Shown here piece after piece: positions 55,806 through 64,000 of a DNA stretch of 64,000 bases (within the stretch, counting starts at the first letter, position 1; the number at the start of each line of letters is the position of its first letter). The notes under the pieces were generated by a model. The model saw nothing but the letters and a program-made list of their open reading frames with translations. It made no database searches and had not been told where the DNA came from. Source of the stretch: Klebsiella pneumoniae (GTDB lineage: Bacteria; Pseudomonadota; Gammaproteobacteria; Eutrophobiales; Eutrophobiaceae); NCBI GenBank assembly GCA_945878555.1, contig CAMDWI010000017.1, positions 1 to 64,000 on the forward strand. Reading direction: 5' to 3'. The position numbers were made by a program, and so were the translations under genes.

Positions 55806-56363
55806 ATGCTCTTGAAACATAATTTATTATTCAGAACTTTATGGGTCTTGATATTTTCTGCATTTGTTTATATGGCACATGCGCAAGATAAAAGTAATAC
55901 AGAAAAAGTAGGGGATATTGTTCAAGTTCTTCTACCCGCTACTGCTTATGCAACAACCTTTGTTTTAGACGATAAAGTAGGTAGAAATCAATTTTATAAG
56001 TCATTTATTACCAATCTTGGGATTACTTTTTCCTTAAAACACATAATTAATAAACCAAGACCAGAAAACAATGGGAACTACTCTTTTCCTTCAGGTCACA
56101 CATCTGCAGCATTTCAAGGTGCCACCTTTATTCACATACGATACGGCTTGATGTACGGCATTCCTGCTTATCTTGGGGCTACGTATGTAGGTTGGAGTAG
56201 AATTGAGGGCGAATCAGATAAGCATGATTTTACAGATGTTGCTGCAGGTGCTGCTATTGGGATATTGAGCAGTTATTATTTCACAAAACCATACAATGGA
56301 TTTGTAATCTCACCAACCGCTAATAATGGGTCATATGGGTTAAATATAAACAAAACATGGTAA
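55806..56363 (+). CDS. PAP2-family phosphatase
   Basis: 185 residues with a signal peptide (cut near AHA-QDK), so the catalytic part is extracytoplasmic. The three PAP2 motifs are present: KHIINKPRP, PSGHTSA and SRIEGESDKHDFTDVAAG, with the His pair. It probably dephosphorylates lipid phosphates. A good GAGGAG precedes the ATG. AT content is high, unlike the neighbouring eptA. Confidence 0.86.
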   Translation: MLLKHNLLFRTLWVLIFSAFVYMAHAQDKSNTEKVGDIVQVLLPATAYATTFVLDDKVGRNQFYKSFITNLGITFSLKHIINKPRPENNGNYSFPSGHTSAAFQGATFIHIRYGLMYGIPAYLGATYVGWSRIEGESDKHDFTDVAAGAAIGILSSYYFTKPYNGFVISPTANNGSYGLNINKTW

Positions 56364-56487
56364 AAGCCTGATAAATCAAATGCACCTGGACAGCAAAAAG
56401 TGCCGCTTCGCTCTGCTTATTACCGCCAGCGATTTGCAGCGTCAGGCCTGGCAAAATCCACCAAGGTCGCAACAAAGAGTAAAAAAC

Positions 56488-57138
56488 ATGAACCAGAGGA
56501 TATATTTTTTAATTGTATTATTAATACTAATCATGCTCAGCTATAAAGCAATTGCTCAATCACCAGATAGAAACACTATATTATTCGATGCAATGTCACC
56601 TTATGAAGATTTAACGGAGTATGCCTTAGATGAGGATATAGATGGAGTTGAAAAATCAATTAGATCACTCGAAGGGTCAGTTGAAAAGTTAAATAACATT
56701 CTATCGAAAGAGTCGATACAGAGTCTTAATGCGATTTCTAAAAAAACGAAAGCAGCAGTAAATAATGCCAATTACCCGGTAATTGCCTTGTATGCGGTTG
56801 ATTCGTATAAAGCGATTGCGGAAGAATTAGATGTTTCAAAATTGAACATACCAAAGGAGGTTGCTCTTCTTGATTATGTTGGATTTAAATTACAAGCACT
56901 TTTGAAACAAAATATAATTGAGTGGGTCGCAATAAATGAAGTAACCCTTGAGAGCGCTAATCTATGGAGCAAGATAAAGGATAATGTATCCGATAATGGT
57001 TTGCGAGATACAATGGATACTGCAATCAATGGCATACAAACTGCGGCTAAATTAAAGAATATAGAAATGTTAAAATTTTCCGCACAGGTTGATTTAGATC
57101 TAGTAGATTTATTGGAAGGCTACTTTAATAAAAAATAG
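56488..57138 (+). CDS. Uncharacterised secreted helical protein
   Basis: 216 residues from the ATG at 56488, which gives a signal peptide (MNQRIYFLIVLLILIMLSYKAIA). An upstream ATG at 56380 runs through differently composed, GC-richer DNA. The rest is helical and rich in Asp and Lys, with no known domain. The last 149 bases recur at 62803-62951. Confidence 0.65.
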   Translation: MNQRIYFLIVLLILIMLSYKAIAQSPDRNTILFDAMSPYEDLTEYALDEDIDGVEKSIRSLEGSVEKLNNILSKESIQSLNAISKKTKAAVNNANYPVIALYAVDSYKAIAEELDVSKLNIPKEVALLDYVGFKLQALLKQNIIEWVAINEVTLESANLWSKIKDNVSDNGLRDTMDTAINGIQTAAKLKNIEMLKFSAQVDLDLVDLLEGYFNKK

Positions 57139-57177
57139 ACACAAATTATTCATGACTGGTTTCAGGAATATTTAAAT

Positions 57178-57930
57178 ATGGAAAAGCAGGAGATTCTAAG
57201 TAAGGTTCCAGAAGTAACACTTCTCTTCTGGATCATTAAGATCCTTGCAACAACACTCGGTGAGACAGGCGGCGATGCGGTTTCTATGTCAATGAATCTC
57301 GGCTATCTTATAAGTACTGGGATATTTGCTGTTATATTCATTGTAGCCGTGGGCGCTCAGATTTCTGCCAAGAAATTTCATCCTGTTCTGTACTGGACAA
57401 CAATAATCGCCACTACAACAGTTGGTACAACGCTGGCGGATTTCGCCGATAGATCGCTTGGCATTGGCTATGCGGGTGGAACAGTCATATTGTTCACGCT
57501 GCTTATGGCGTCACTTTTCATTTGGTACCGCACCTTGGGTTCCATTTCAGTTGATACTGTCAACTCACCGAAAGCAGAGATGTTTTACTGGGTGACCATT
57601 ATGTTTTCTCAAACTCTCGGCACAGCGCTGGGTGATTGGACGGCGGATACTGCTGGCATTGGATACAGCGGCAGCGCAATCATTTTTGGCGCAATGCTGG
57701 CGGCTATTGCTGCAACGTATTACTGGACTAAAATCTCACGCACCGTATTATTTTGGGCCGCATTCATACTTACTCGGCCGCTTGGCGCAGTCGTCGGTGA
57801 CCTCCTTGACAAGCCAATAAGTCAAGGCGGTTTGGAATTGAGTCGCTATTCAGCATCTGCCGTGCTGATTGTGTTAATTGTATTTTGCATTTTCTTCTTT
57901 TCTCATAAACCAGCATCGCGAACACATTAA
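57178..57930 (+). CDS. COG4705-like membrane protein with four internal repeats
   Basis: 250 residues, about eight membrane helices in four related blocks, each with a small-residue motif near an acidic residue (ATTLGETGGDAVS, TTTVGTTLADFAD, SQTLGTALGDWTA, TRPLGAVVGDLLD). This pattern matches COG4705 predicted membrane proteins. Function is unknown. Confidence 0.72.
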   Translation: MEKQEILSKVPEVTLLFWIIKILATTLGETGGDAVSMSMNLGYLISTGIFAVIFIVAVGAQISAKKFHPVLYWTTIIATTTVGTTLADFADRSLGIGYAGGTVILFTLLMASLFIWYRTLGSISVDTVNSPKAEMFYWVTIMFSQTLGTALGDWTADTAGIGYSGSAIIFGAMLAAIAATYYWTKISRTVLFWAAFILTRPLGAVVGDLLDKPISQGGLELSRYSASAVLIVLIVFCIFFFSHKPASRTH

Positions 57931-57988
57931 GTCGGTGATGGCAAACAACTGAATAATGGGGCAACCCCACAAATTAAAATTTCAGATT

Positions 57989-58033
57989 TGGCGCACCCGA
58001 CAGGACTTGAACCTGTAACCCTCGGGTTCGAAT
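57989..58033 (-). tRNA. tRNA-Arg 3' half (fragment, probable attachment-site scar)
   Basis: On the minus strand this reads from an anticodon-loop-like TTCGAA to CCA. It has a perfect 5-bp T stem (ACAGG with CCTGT) around TTCAAGT and the acceptor strand CGGGTGC-G-CCA. The 5' half is absent: the bases beyond do not form D or anticodon arms. A 3' half from the anticodon loop onward is the usual duplicate left by integrases that target tRNA genes. The anticodon is probably TCG, but that is tentative. Confidence 0.72.
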
Positions 58034-58091
58034 ATTTTCCCTGAGAATTAAAGCGCTTTATAAATCAACATCTTGCGATGCGCGCAGTTTC

Positions 58092-58494
58092 TTGTCTTCA
58101 CAACAATATAATATAGATGCAAAAAATATCAAAATCCAGATTATTGAAAAAGGAAGTCCGATTGTCCTTTCATCCGCAGCAATCCTGAGTGTGGTATTCG
58201 GTAATCTGCTCAGAAATTCTGTACAACACTCAGAATCAGAAAAAATACAGATTGAATTGAATCCGAAAGGATTTACGATTAGGGATTTCGGCAAGGGGAT
58301 GCCATTTAAACTGCAAAAATATGATACCAAAACGATTTCATGGCGAAAGTTCTGATAAAGGACATGGTATTGGACTTTTATTGGTCAAGCGTTTGTGTGA
58401 GCACTTTGACTGGAATCTATCTGTTGAATAAAACCCGGACCAAGGAACAGTATTCACCATTAACTTTGGCCAATCCATACAGTCGAGTTCGATG
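58092..58494 (+). pseudogene. Histidine-kinase HATPase domain remnant
   Basis: The N box (NLLRNSVQHS) and G1 (IRDFGKGMP) are in one frame to about 58330. The G2-like GHGIGLLLVKRLCEHF follows in another frame, then an in-frame TAA, then GTVFTINF. So there is one frameshift and one nonsense change, and no kinase N-terminus. It is not functional. Confidence 0.8.
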
Positions 58495-58546
58495 TGATTT
58501 CGACATTATTGTTTAGCCGTTGAAATAACAGCATTTATCGATAAGG

Positions 58547-59686
58547 TTATTTTCCCAGGCTATTTACTGTGTGCTGCCGATAAAGTTCTTGATATCTACG
58601 AACCATGGTGTCCATATTATAATGATTAATAATATCCGTGCGAGCGCGGCGTTCTATCTCACGCTTCATTTTACCATCCATGTTTTTCACTAAAACAAGC
58701 GCATCTGCGAGCATCTCTGCATTGTTCGTTGTGAAAGACAGGCCATTGACTACAGTTTGAACTATCCCGTCATTATCAGCTGAATCAGCAACGATTGCGA
58801 GTCGCTCGCATGCCATAGATTCGAGCAGGGCATTCGGCATTCCTTCCCAATACGATGATAATACACTGACATCAGCCAGACCATAATATTCAGGTACTTC
58901 AGCAGCTGATTCAATGAAACGACAGATATTGTCAAGATGATGGGCCTTTATGAGGCGTCTTAATTGTCTGAAGTAACTTTTATTTTCAACCAGGCCAAGG
59001 CAGAGCCAGACCACAGGCACATCCGATCCGATACGATCTCGCAAAAGTGCAAGTGCCCTGATAGTGCATTCATGGTTCTTCTGCCGGGCAATTCGACCAA
59101 CCGAGATCACAACATAAGCATTCGCCGGAATGTCGTAACGTCTGCGTAGTGCTTGCTTTGCCGGTTCTGAAGATGGCCTGAAAAAATCCGTGTCGATACC
59201 GTTGTGGATAATTTCAATATCTTCATTTTGCATGGAAGCACTACGTACAAGTTCTTCTTTGGTGGCTATAGAATTTACTATCACCCTGGTATATGCATGT
59301 TTGATTCGACGTTCTACCAGCATTTCCAGACGTGATTTGTTTGTGTTACGCAGTGAGGCAAAGAAATACGAGACCGGTGTTCTTCGCATTGCGAGATACG
59401 CTATAAGATTACCATCAGTGTTAAATGACTGAATGATGGCAGGTTGTTCATGTGCAATCACGCGTGAAAGTTCACGGATTGCTGCTGGCAACTTGAGCTC
59501 GCTATCACTCAATATGTACATCTTTTGCGTGTCCTGGATATCCTTGAAAAAAACCCGATTTCGTGTCTGGACTACAAAAAACGGATCGAACAACGATCTA
59601 TCCAGCGCTTTGAATAACAAGTATATCTGTCTGGCGGCACCACTCTGACGCAGGGTTCGATGGATAAACAGAATTTTCGTACGCAT
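58547..59686 (-). CDS. Glycosyltransferase family 4
   Basis: 379 residues with a GT-B fold. The N-terminal acceptor half begins KILFIHRTLRQSGAARQIYLL. The donor half has IIHNGIDTDFFRPS, VGRIARQKNHECTIRA and the E-x7-E region WEGMPNALLESMACE. It likely transfers a sugar from a nucleotide donor into a surface glycan. Donor and acceptor are unknown. Confidence 0.88.
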   Translation of the reverse strand: MRTKILFIHRTLRQSGAARQIYLLFKALDRSLFDPFFVVQTRNRVFFKDIQDTQKMYILSDSELKLPAAIRELSRVIAHEQPAIIQSFNTDGNLIAYLAMRRTPVSYFFASLRNTNKSRLEMLVERRIKHAYTRVIVNSIATKEELVRSASMQNEDIEIIHNGIDTDFFRPSSEPAKQALRRRYDIPANAYVVISVGRIARQKNHECTIRALALLRDRIGSDVPVVWLCLGLVENKSYFRQLRRLIKAHHLDNICRFIESAAEVPEYYGLADVSVLSSYWEGMPNALLESMACERLAIVADSADNDGIVQTVVNGLSFTTNNAEMLADALVLVKNMDGKMKREIERRARTDIINHYNMDTMVRRYQELYRQHTVNSLGK

Positions 59687-60027
59687 TGCAATAGATTGGG
59701 ATGAATCACTGAAACCAGTTAATCGAAATATATGAATTCTCGCGTCAGAGAGATCTCATTTCTATGAGTGTTTCAAAAATGTATTTGTATCGGTATAAAA
59801 CTGGCAGGTATATTGAGGTCAGCCGTTGGATACAGATTTGAATTATACACAATAACTTTAATTGTAACGTTAGGATGTAGTGACTAAACTTTGACTCACA
59901 GGAATAAAAATGACGGAGCCCGGGTATTTAACGTTAATTTAACGAGTTCTTAATGTTTTACTAATTGGTCCTCCAATAGTCTTTCTCTCTGATATTCTTC
60001 CGGATATTACTGAAGTGTCATTAGATT
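59687..60027. other. Divergent intergenic region
   Basis: 341 AT-rich bases between two divergent genes. No gene, repeat or strong promoter is apparent. Promoters for both neighbours must lie here. Confidence 0.4.
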
Positions 60028-61839
60028 ATGATCTCACCGGAATCACAGAGCTTAAATCACATGCAATCGATTACTGTTTTACTGCTTGCCGGACATCGTT
60101 CCAAACCTGGTCCTATCTGTGACGCATACAGGACGCGCTATAAATCCCTGGTGCCGATTGCCGGGCAACCGATGATGTTATATCCACTCATGAGCCTGTT
60201 GGATCATGAACAAATTTCGGTAATAATCGTTCTGGCACAGGAGCCAGACGTTCTGAGGAAAGGACTCTCAAACTTTACAATCAGTGAAAAAGTACGGTTT
60301 TGTAAAAGCAATGGCAGTATCGCAAATACAATATTGGACTGTATACAGGAACACCACCTAAGTCTGCCGATAATGGTCACTACCGCTGATAATTGTCTGT
60401 TGAAAGTGGAGGATATAGATGATTTTTTGTCGCAGGCATTCAAATCTCCTGCAGATCTGACCATTGGATTTGCAAGCAAGGACATTGTGATGGCCGCTTA
60501 CCCAGAAGTCAGACGCACCTGGATACCTTTCATGGACACTGAGGTAACAGGCTGCAATCTGTTTCTGCTAACCGGTGATAAATCCGGGGATCTAATAAGA
60601 TTCTGGAGAAACTTTGAAAACAGCCCGAAAATATTACTCAAACTCGCATGGACGTTAGGCCCCGCATTCTTCTGGCATTTTTTGCGCAGACAAATGACTC
60701 TCATGGAGTCATTTAAAAGACTGTCCAGCATTACCGGAGCAAATGTGATGCCTGTGCTCCTGAAGAATCCGGAGGTTTCGATTGATGCTGACAAGTTTAC
60801 CGATATTCGACAAATTGAAACTATTCTGAATAAAGAAATAAAAACCGCGAAACACAATCCGGTCAACCATCTGCCCAGTAGACCAGTCGTTATTTTTGAT
60901 CTGGACCGGACTATTACCACAATGGGGACATATACTCCCTTTCTCGTTTATTATGCACTCAGACAAAATTCGCTGCGACTATTGTTCTTACCGGTAGTAA
61001 TTATATTTACAGTTGCCTACATATTGAAACTGCTGGATCGTAAACAACTCAAATCCCTTATGTTTGGACTCATCATCGGTCAGCCAGACAAGGTCGATCT
61101 GGACAGGGTTTGTACAGCATTTGTTGACTATATGCTTGATAAAAATGTCTATCCTGAAGCGCTATATACAATCCGTGAGTGGCAGAAGAATGATGCGCAT
61201 CTGGTGCTTGCGACAGCCAGCTATGACTGGATGGCAAATATTTTTGCAGAACATCTGAAGTTCGATCATGTGATTGCAACCAGGTCCATAACAAAAGACG
61301 AGAAGATTATTCCAGGAACAAATGGGGAGAACTGTTATGGTGCGGCCAAACTCAGAATGATAACGGCTGGGATTGGACCACTGATAACACATGGTGCTAA
61401 TAAACAAGATATCTGGTTCTATACTGACCATCATTCCGATATTTCCGTGCTGGATGCGTGTAACCATCCGGTCGCTGTCAATGCAACGCGTAAACTCGGA
61501 AGATGGATAAGGTCGAGAACCAATGGACTGCAGCTTGATTGGCGGCCCCCTGCCAGACAAATTGCTGCAATTCCCCTTTTATCAATCGCTTGTATTTTCA
61601 GTCTTGCGATACTGATTTTTGCATTAGGGTCACATGCCACAGAAACTGTTAATACCCTGACTGATGTTCCGGGCGTAGTAAGTCAGGCTGTGATCCAGAA
61701 AAAACCCGGAATAGTATTTTCACAAGTAATACTCGGGTCCGAGAACAATTCTACATACTATGGACTTAAAGGGACTGATGCCGACAAAGAAGATGTGCCA
61801 CTCCATCATTCTATAATGACTGTTATTTATCCTCAGTAA
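60028..61839 (+). CDS. Nucleotidyltransferase-HAD phosphatase fusion with membrane tail
   Basis: 603 residues; an ATG at 60061 is another possible start. Residues about 12-265 are a MobA/GlmU-type nucleotidyltransferase (TVLLLAGHRS, YKSLVPIAGQPMMLYPL, TTADNCLL). Residues about 285-500 are a HAD-IB phosphatase (VIFDLDRTITTMGTYTPFLV, VLATASYDW, DHHSDISVLDACNHPVAVN). A single membrane helix (about 513-533) and a 70-residue outer tail follow. It may make and process an activated small molecule for a lipid or glycan. This domain order is unusual. Confidence 0.78.
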   Translation: MISPESQSLNHMQSITVLLLAGHRSKPGPICDAYRTRYKSLVPIAGQPMMLYPLMSLLDHEQISVIIVLAQEPDVLRKGLSNFTISEKVRFCKSNGSIANTILDCIQEHHLSLPIMVTTADNCLLKVEDIDDFLSQAFKSPADLTIGFASKDIVMAAYPEVRRTWIPFMDTEVTGCNLFLLTGDKSGDLIRFWRNFENSPKILLKLAWTLGPAFFWHFLRRQMTLMESFKRLSSITGANVMPVLLKNPEVSIDADKFTDIRQIETILNKEIKTAKHNPVNHLPSRPVVIFDLDRTITTMGTYTPFLVYYALRQNSLRLLFLPVVIIFTVAYILKLLDRKQLKSLMFGLIIGQPDKVDLDRVCTAFVDYMLDKNVYPEALYTIREWQKNDAHLVLATASYDWMANIFAEHLKFDHVIATRSITKDEKIIPGTNGENCYGAAKLRMITAGIGPLITHGANKQDIWFYTDHHSDISVLDACNHPVAVNATRKLGRWIRSRTNGLQLDWRPPARQIAAIPLLSIACIFSLAILIFALGSHATETVNTLTDVPGVVSQAVIQKKPGIVFSQVILGSENNSTYYGLKGTDADKEDVPLHHSIMTVIYPQ

Positions 61840-61906
61840 CTGCAAGTCGAACAAAAATTACTATTACACAAATAGAATAATCTGCCATTCACAGGAATTA
61901 ATAATT

Positions 61907-62713
61907 ATGAATAATAAGTTGTTTGCCATTCTTCTGCTCTCGCTGAATTCATCTATCCCAGCCCAAGCACTGGATCTAGGGCTGCCGGAAATGGACAAGG
62001 AACAAAAAGTCTGGGCAGTCAATCTGGGCGGTATGGCATTTATCACTGCCTGGGGTGTCGCCAAATGGGACTACTTCGGTCGCAGTCCACATTCGCAATC
62101 TGAAGGCTGGTTCGGCCAGAATACTGATGAAGGTGGTGCCGACAAAATGGGACACCTCTGGTCAACCTATGCCCTGTCCGACGGGCTCGCCAGTGTATAC
62201 GAAGGCTGGGGTTATGAACCGGAACAGGCGGCGATCAATGGTGCGTTGTCTTCGTTTGCGATGATGGGATTTATGGAACTGGGAGATTCGTTCAGCAATT
62301 ACGGGTTCGCCTATGAAGACATGATCATGAATACGACAGGCGCACTTACCAGCTATCTGATGTTCAAGTATCCGGCATTGAATGAAAAGATCGACCTGCG
62401 TTGGGAATACAAACCTGATCTGAAAGAAACCGATTTCTTTACTGATTACCAAAACTCCAAGTACCTGGTCGCATTGCAACTGGACGGGTTTAAACAGCTG
62501 GATGATACGCCATTTGAATATTTTGAATTGGAGGCTGGTTACTATATTCGGGGATTCGACACGCACGATCCAAACCGTGAGCGCAATCTTTATCTCGGCA
62601 TTGGTCTGGATGTAGGTAAGTTTTTGACCCGCTTAGGTTGTGGCAGTTTCTGCAGCGTGTTCCATTACTACCAGACACCGTATACGTATGGGTCGGTGAA
62701 GTCTAAGCTCTGA
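61907..62713 (+). CDS. DUF2279-like periplasmic/outer-membrane protein
   Basis: 268 residues: a signal peptide (cut near AQA-LDL), then a DUF2279/YfiM-like region with DKMGHLWSTYALSDGLASVYE and GFAYEDMIMNTTGALTSYLMF, and a beta-rich C-terminus. Function unknown. It is plausibly linked to the envelope genes around it. Confidence 0.72.
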   Translation: MNNKLFAILLLSLNSSIPAQALDLGLPEMDKEQKVWAVNLGGMAFITAWGVAKWDYFGRSPHSQSEGWFGQNTDEGGADKMGHLWSTYALSDGLASVYEGWGYEPEQAAINGALSSFAMMGFMELGDSFSNYGFAYEDMIMNTTGALTSYLMFKYPALNEKIDLRWEYKPDLKETDFFTDYQNSKYLVALQLDGFKQLDDTPFEYFELEAGYYIRGFDTHDPNRERNLYLGIGLDVGKFLTRLGCGSFCSVFHYYQTPYTYGSVKSKL

Positions 62714-62802
62714 TTAGTGATAAAGGTTTATATCTAAAAATGTGAATCTCATATTGTTAATGAATTAACCGGACAAGTAACCCACACGCTTGGGGTTCAA
62801 CC

Positions 62803-62951
62803 CCGATAATGGTTTGCGATATACAATGGATACTGCAATCAATGGCATACAAACTGCGGCTAAATTAAAGAATATAGAAATGTTAAAATTTTCCGCTCAG
62901 GTTGATTTAAATCTAGTAGATTTATTAGAAGGGTACTTTGAAAATAAATAG
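62803..62951 (+). repeat. 149-bp duplicate of the 3' end of the gene at 56488
   Basis: 141 of 149 bases match 56990-57138. The frame is open, with the stop kept, but there is no start or signal peptide. The two copies are in the same orientation, 5.8 kb apart. Confidence 0.88.
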
Positions 62952-63019
62952 AAGCATGAAACAAAAAAATAGCTCAGTTACAATGAATATTAATTCAATT
63001 GACCACTACTATTAAATCC

Positions 63020-63709
63020 ATGAAGATTCTACTTGTAGAAGATGATTATGACGTAGCGAAGAATGTATGTGAATTCCTCGAATCCTCATCACATGAGGTT
63101 GATGTTGCACCTGACGGGTTGATTGGTCTTGACTGTGTTACCCAGGAAAAATACGACTGCGTTATATTGGATATTTCACTGCCTCGTTTGACGGGCATCC
63201 AGCTGTGTGAGCGGGTCCGTAACCTGGGATTCAGCGATCTGCCGGTCTTGATGCTTACAGCGATGGGCAATCTTTCATTTAAAGAAGAGGCTTATGGGGC
63301 AGGCGCAGATGATTACCTCGTCAAACCCTTCGCGCTGAAGGAGCTTGAATTACGACTCACTGCACTGGTAAGACGTGTGTCTGGAAATACATCAGGCAAA
63401 CAATTGCAGGTCGGTGATTTGATTTATAACACATTGACACAAAAGATTTATCGTGGAGATCATGAAATCGAACTGACCACAATTTCAAAAAAAATACTTG
63501 AGTTACTGATGCGAAATTCACACAGGGTTGTTCCAAAGCTGGAAATTGAAAAAGCTGTATGGGGAACACCGCCCGACTCACGTGATCTTGTGCGTATTCA
63601 CTTGCATCTTCTGAGAGATGCAGTAGATAAACCTTTCAGCACACCTTTACTGCATACAGTACGCGGTTTCGGTTATCGTTTATACTCCGGCCATGAAGCG
63701 CTCAAGTAG
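63020..63709 (+). CDS. OmpR-family response regulator
   Basis: 229 residues from the ATG at 63020; a TTG at 62999 is less likely. The receiver domain (1-118) has acidic Glu7-Asp8-Asp9, phospho-acceptor Asp51 (VILDISLP), Thr near residue 80 (MLTAMG) and Lys of LVKPF. The C-terminal winged helix (about 130-225) ends RGFGYRLY. It overlaps the sensor-kinase gene by 17 bases, and its target genes are unknown. Confidence 0.93.
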   Translation: MKILLVEDDYDVAKNVCEFLESSSHEVDVAPDGLIGLDCVTQEKYDCVILDISLPRLTGIQLCERVRNLGFSDLPVLMLTAMGNLSFKEEAYGAGADDYLVKPFALKELELRLTALVRRVSGNTSGKQLQVGDLIYNTLTQKIYRGDHEIELTTISKKILELLMRNSHRVVPKLEIEKAVWGTPPDSRDLVRIHLHLLRDAVDKPFSTPLLHTVRGFGYRLYSGHEALK

Positions 63710-64000
63710 TCTCAAGCATAGGATCATTTCAGCATCATTTGCAATGACGTTTGTCATTTGTCTGTTGTTTGCAATTGGCATGTTTCAGGTATTTGAATTT
63801 TCCGAGGATATTTTGCTTGAGGACCACATTGAAGCAGACCTTTCTACCTTTATGGACCAGTATGCAGTCGCACCCGAGATAGCCAGAATTCCGGTCGCTA
63901 GTTATGAAGTATTTATCGCTAACAATAATGATAAATCCGGATTTCCCGAATACCTGCGTAACCTTCCGCCGGGAGAGGATGATGTTCTATTCAAAGGGAA
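63693..64000 (+). CDS. Sensor histidine kinase, N-terminal part (runs off the window)
   Basis: The ATG at 63693 opens a frame to the window edge. It has one membrane helix (about 14-36: FAMTFVICLLFAIGMFQ) and the start of a periplasmic sensor region (about 40-100). The partner kinase of the response regulator is expected here. The catalytic domains lie outside, so the family is inferred from the pairing. Confidence 0.8.
   Translation, partial: MKRSSSLKHRIISASFAMTFVICLLFAIGMFQVFEFSEDILLEDHIEADLSTFMDQYAVAPEIARIPVASYEVFIANNNDKSGFPEYLRNLPPGEDDVLFKG

Overview
The window is chromosomal DNA of a gammaproteobacterium. The end of lptD followed by surA-pdxA-rsmA is the classic order of that class, and aroE, ubiK and comM are of the same kind. 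Genus cannot be fixed from the sequence. TorF-type porins, a cyclic-nucleotide/rhodanese fusion and a DsrE-family protein hint at an environmental, possibly sulfur- or nitrogen-handling lineage, but that is inference.

Layout. (1) 1-11.9 kb: core genes (lptD end, surA, pdxA, rsmA, aroE), then a nitrogen block with two AmtB ammonium channels, three PII proteins and two TorF-like porins. GG-N10-GC elements in that block look like sigma-54 promoters. (2) 11.98-51.78 kb: comM (yifB), split by an island of about 38.3 kb. The left half stops in frame after the residues Ala-Ala-Met-Asn-Pro at base 13023 and the right half resumes with Cys-Pro-Cys-Gly at 51301. Joining the two through a shared CCCTG restores the reading frame exactly. 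A serine recombinase lies at the left edge, with its 3' end running into comM, and a small Xre regulator lies at the right edge. (3) 51.8-64 kb: envelope genes (flippase, eptA, PAP2 phosphatase, glycosyltransferase, nucleotidyltransferase-HAD fusion), a tRNA-Arg 3' half, a histidine-kinase remnant, a 149-bp duplication and the start of a two-component system.

The island has four parts. 13.0-25.2 kb holds mobility and restriction genes: two serine recombinases, an Eco57I-like type IIG enzyme with a separate methyltransferase, ArdC-like antirestriction, a RuvC-like protein, Xre and a replication-type ATPase. 25.3-33.5 kb is a defence block: two proteins with HEPN-type Rx4H motifs, a TIR plus caspase-like pair resembling type IV Thoeris with a membrane protein beside it, and a complete ubiquitin-like conjugation operon (Ubl, E2-like, JAMM peptidase, E1-like) with a clear promoter and a divergent winged-helix regulator. 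33.5-39.2 kb has RadC and an operon of two TraG/HerA-type ATPases, one fused to a restriction-nuclease-like domain. 39.5-50.5 kb is metal resistance: CzcCBA efflux, a CDF transporter, a HupE/UreJ-like protein and small His- or Met-rich proteins.

The most interesting content is the TIR-caspase module bracketed by two remnants of ribbon-helix-helix genes, the ubiquitin-like operon, and the recombinase whose C-terminus changes between the integrated and circular forms. I see no relaxase and no type IV secretion channel, so the island looks like an integrative element that is not self-transmissible.
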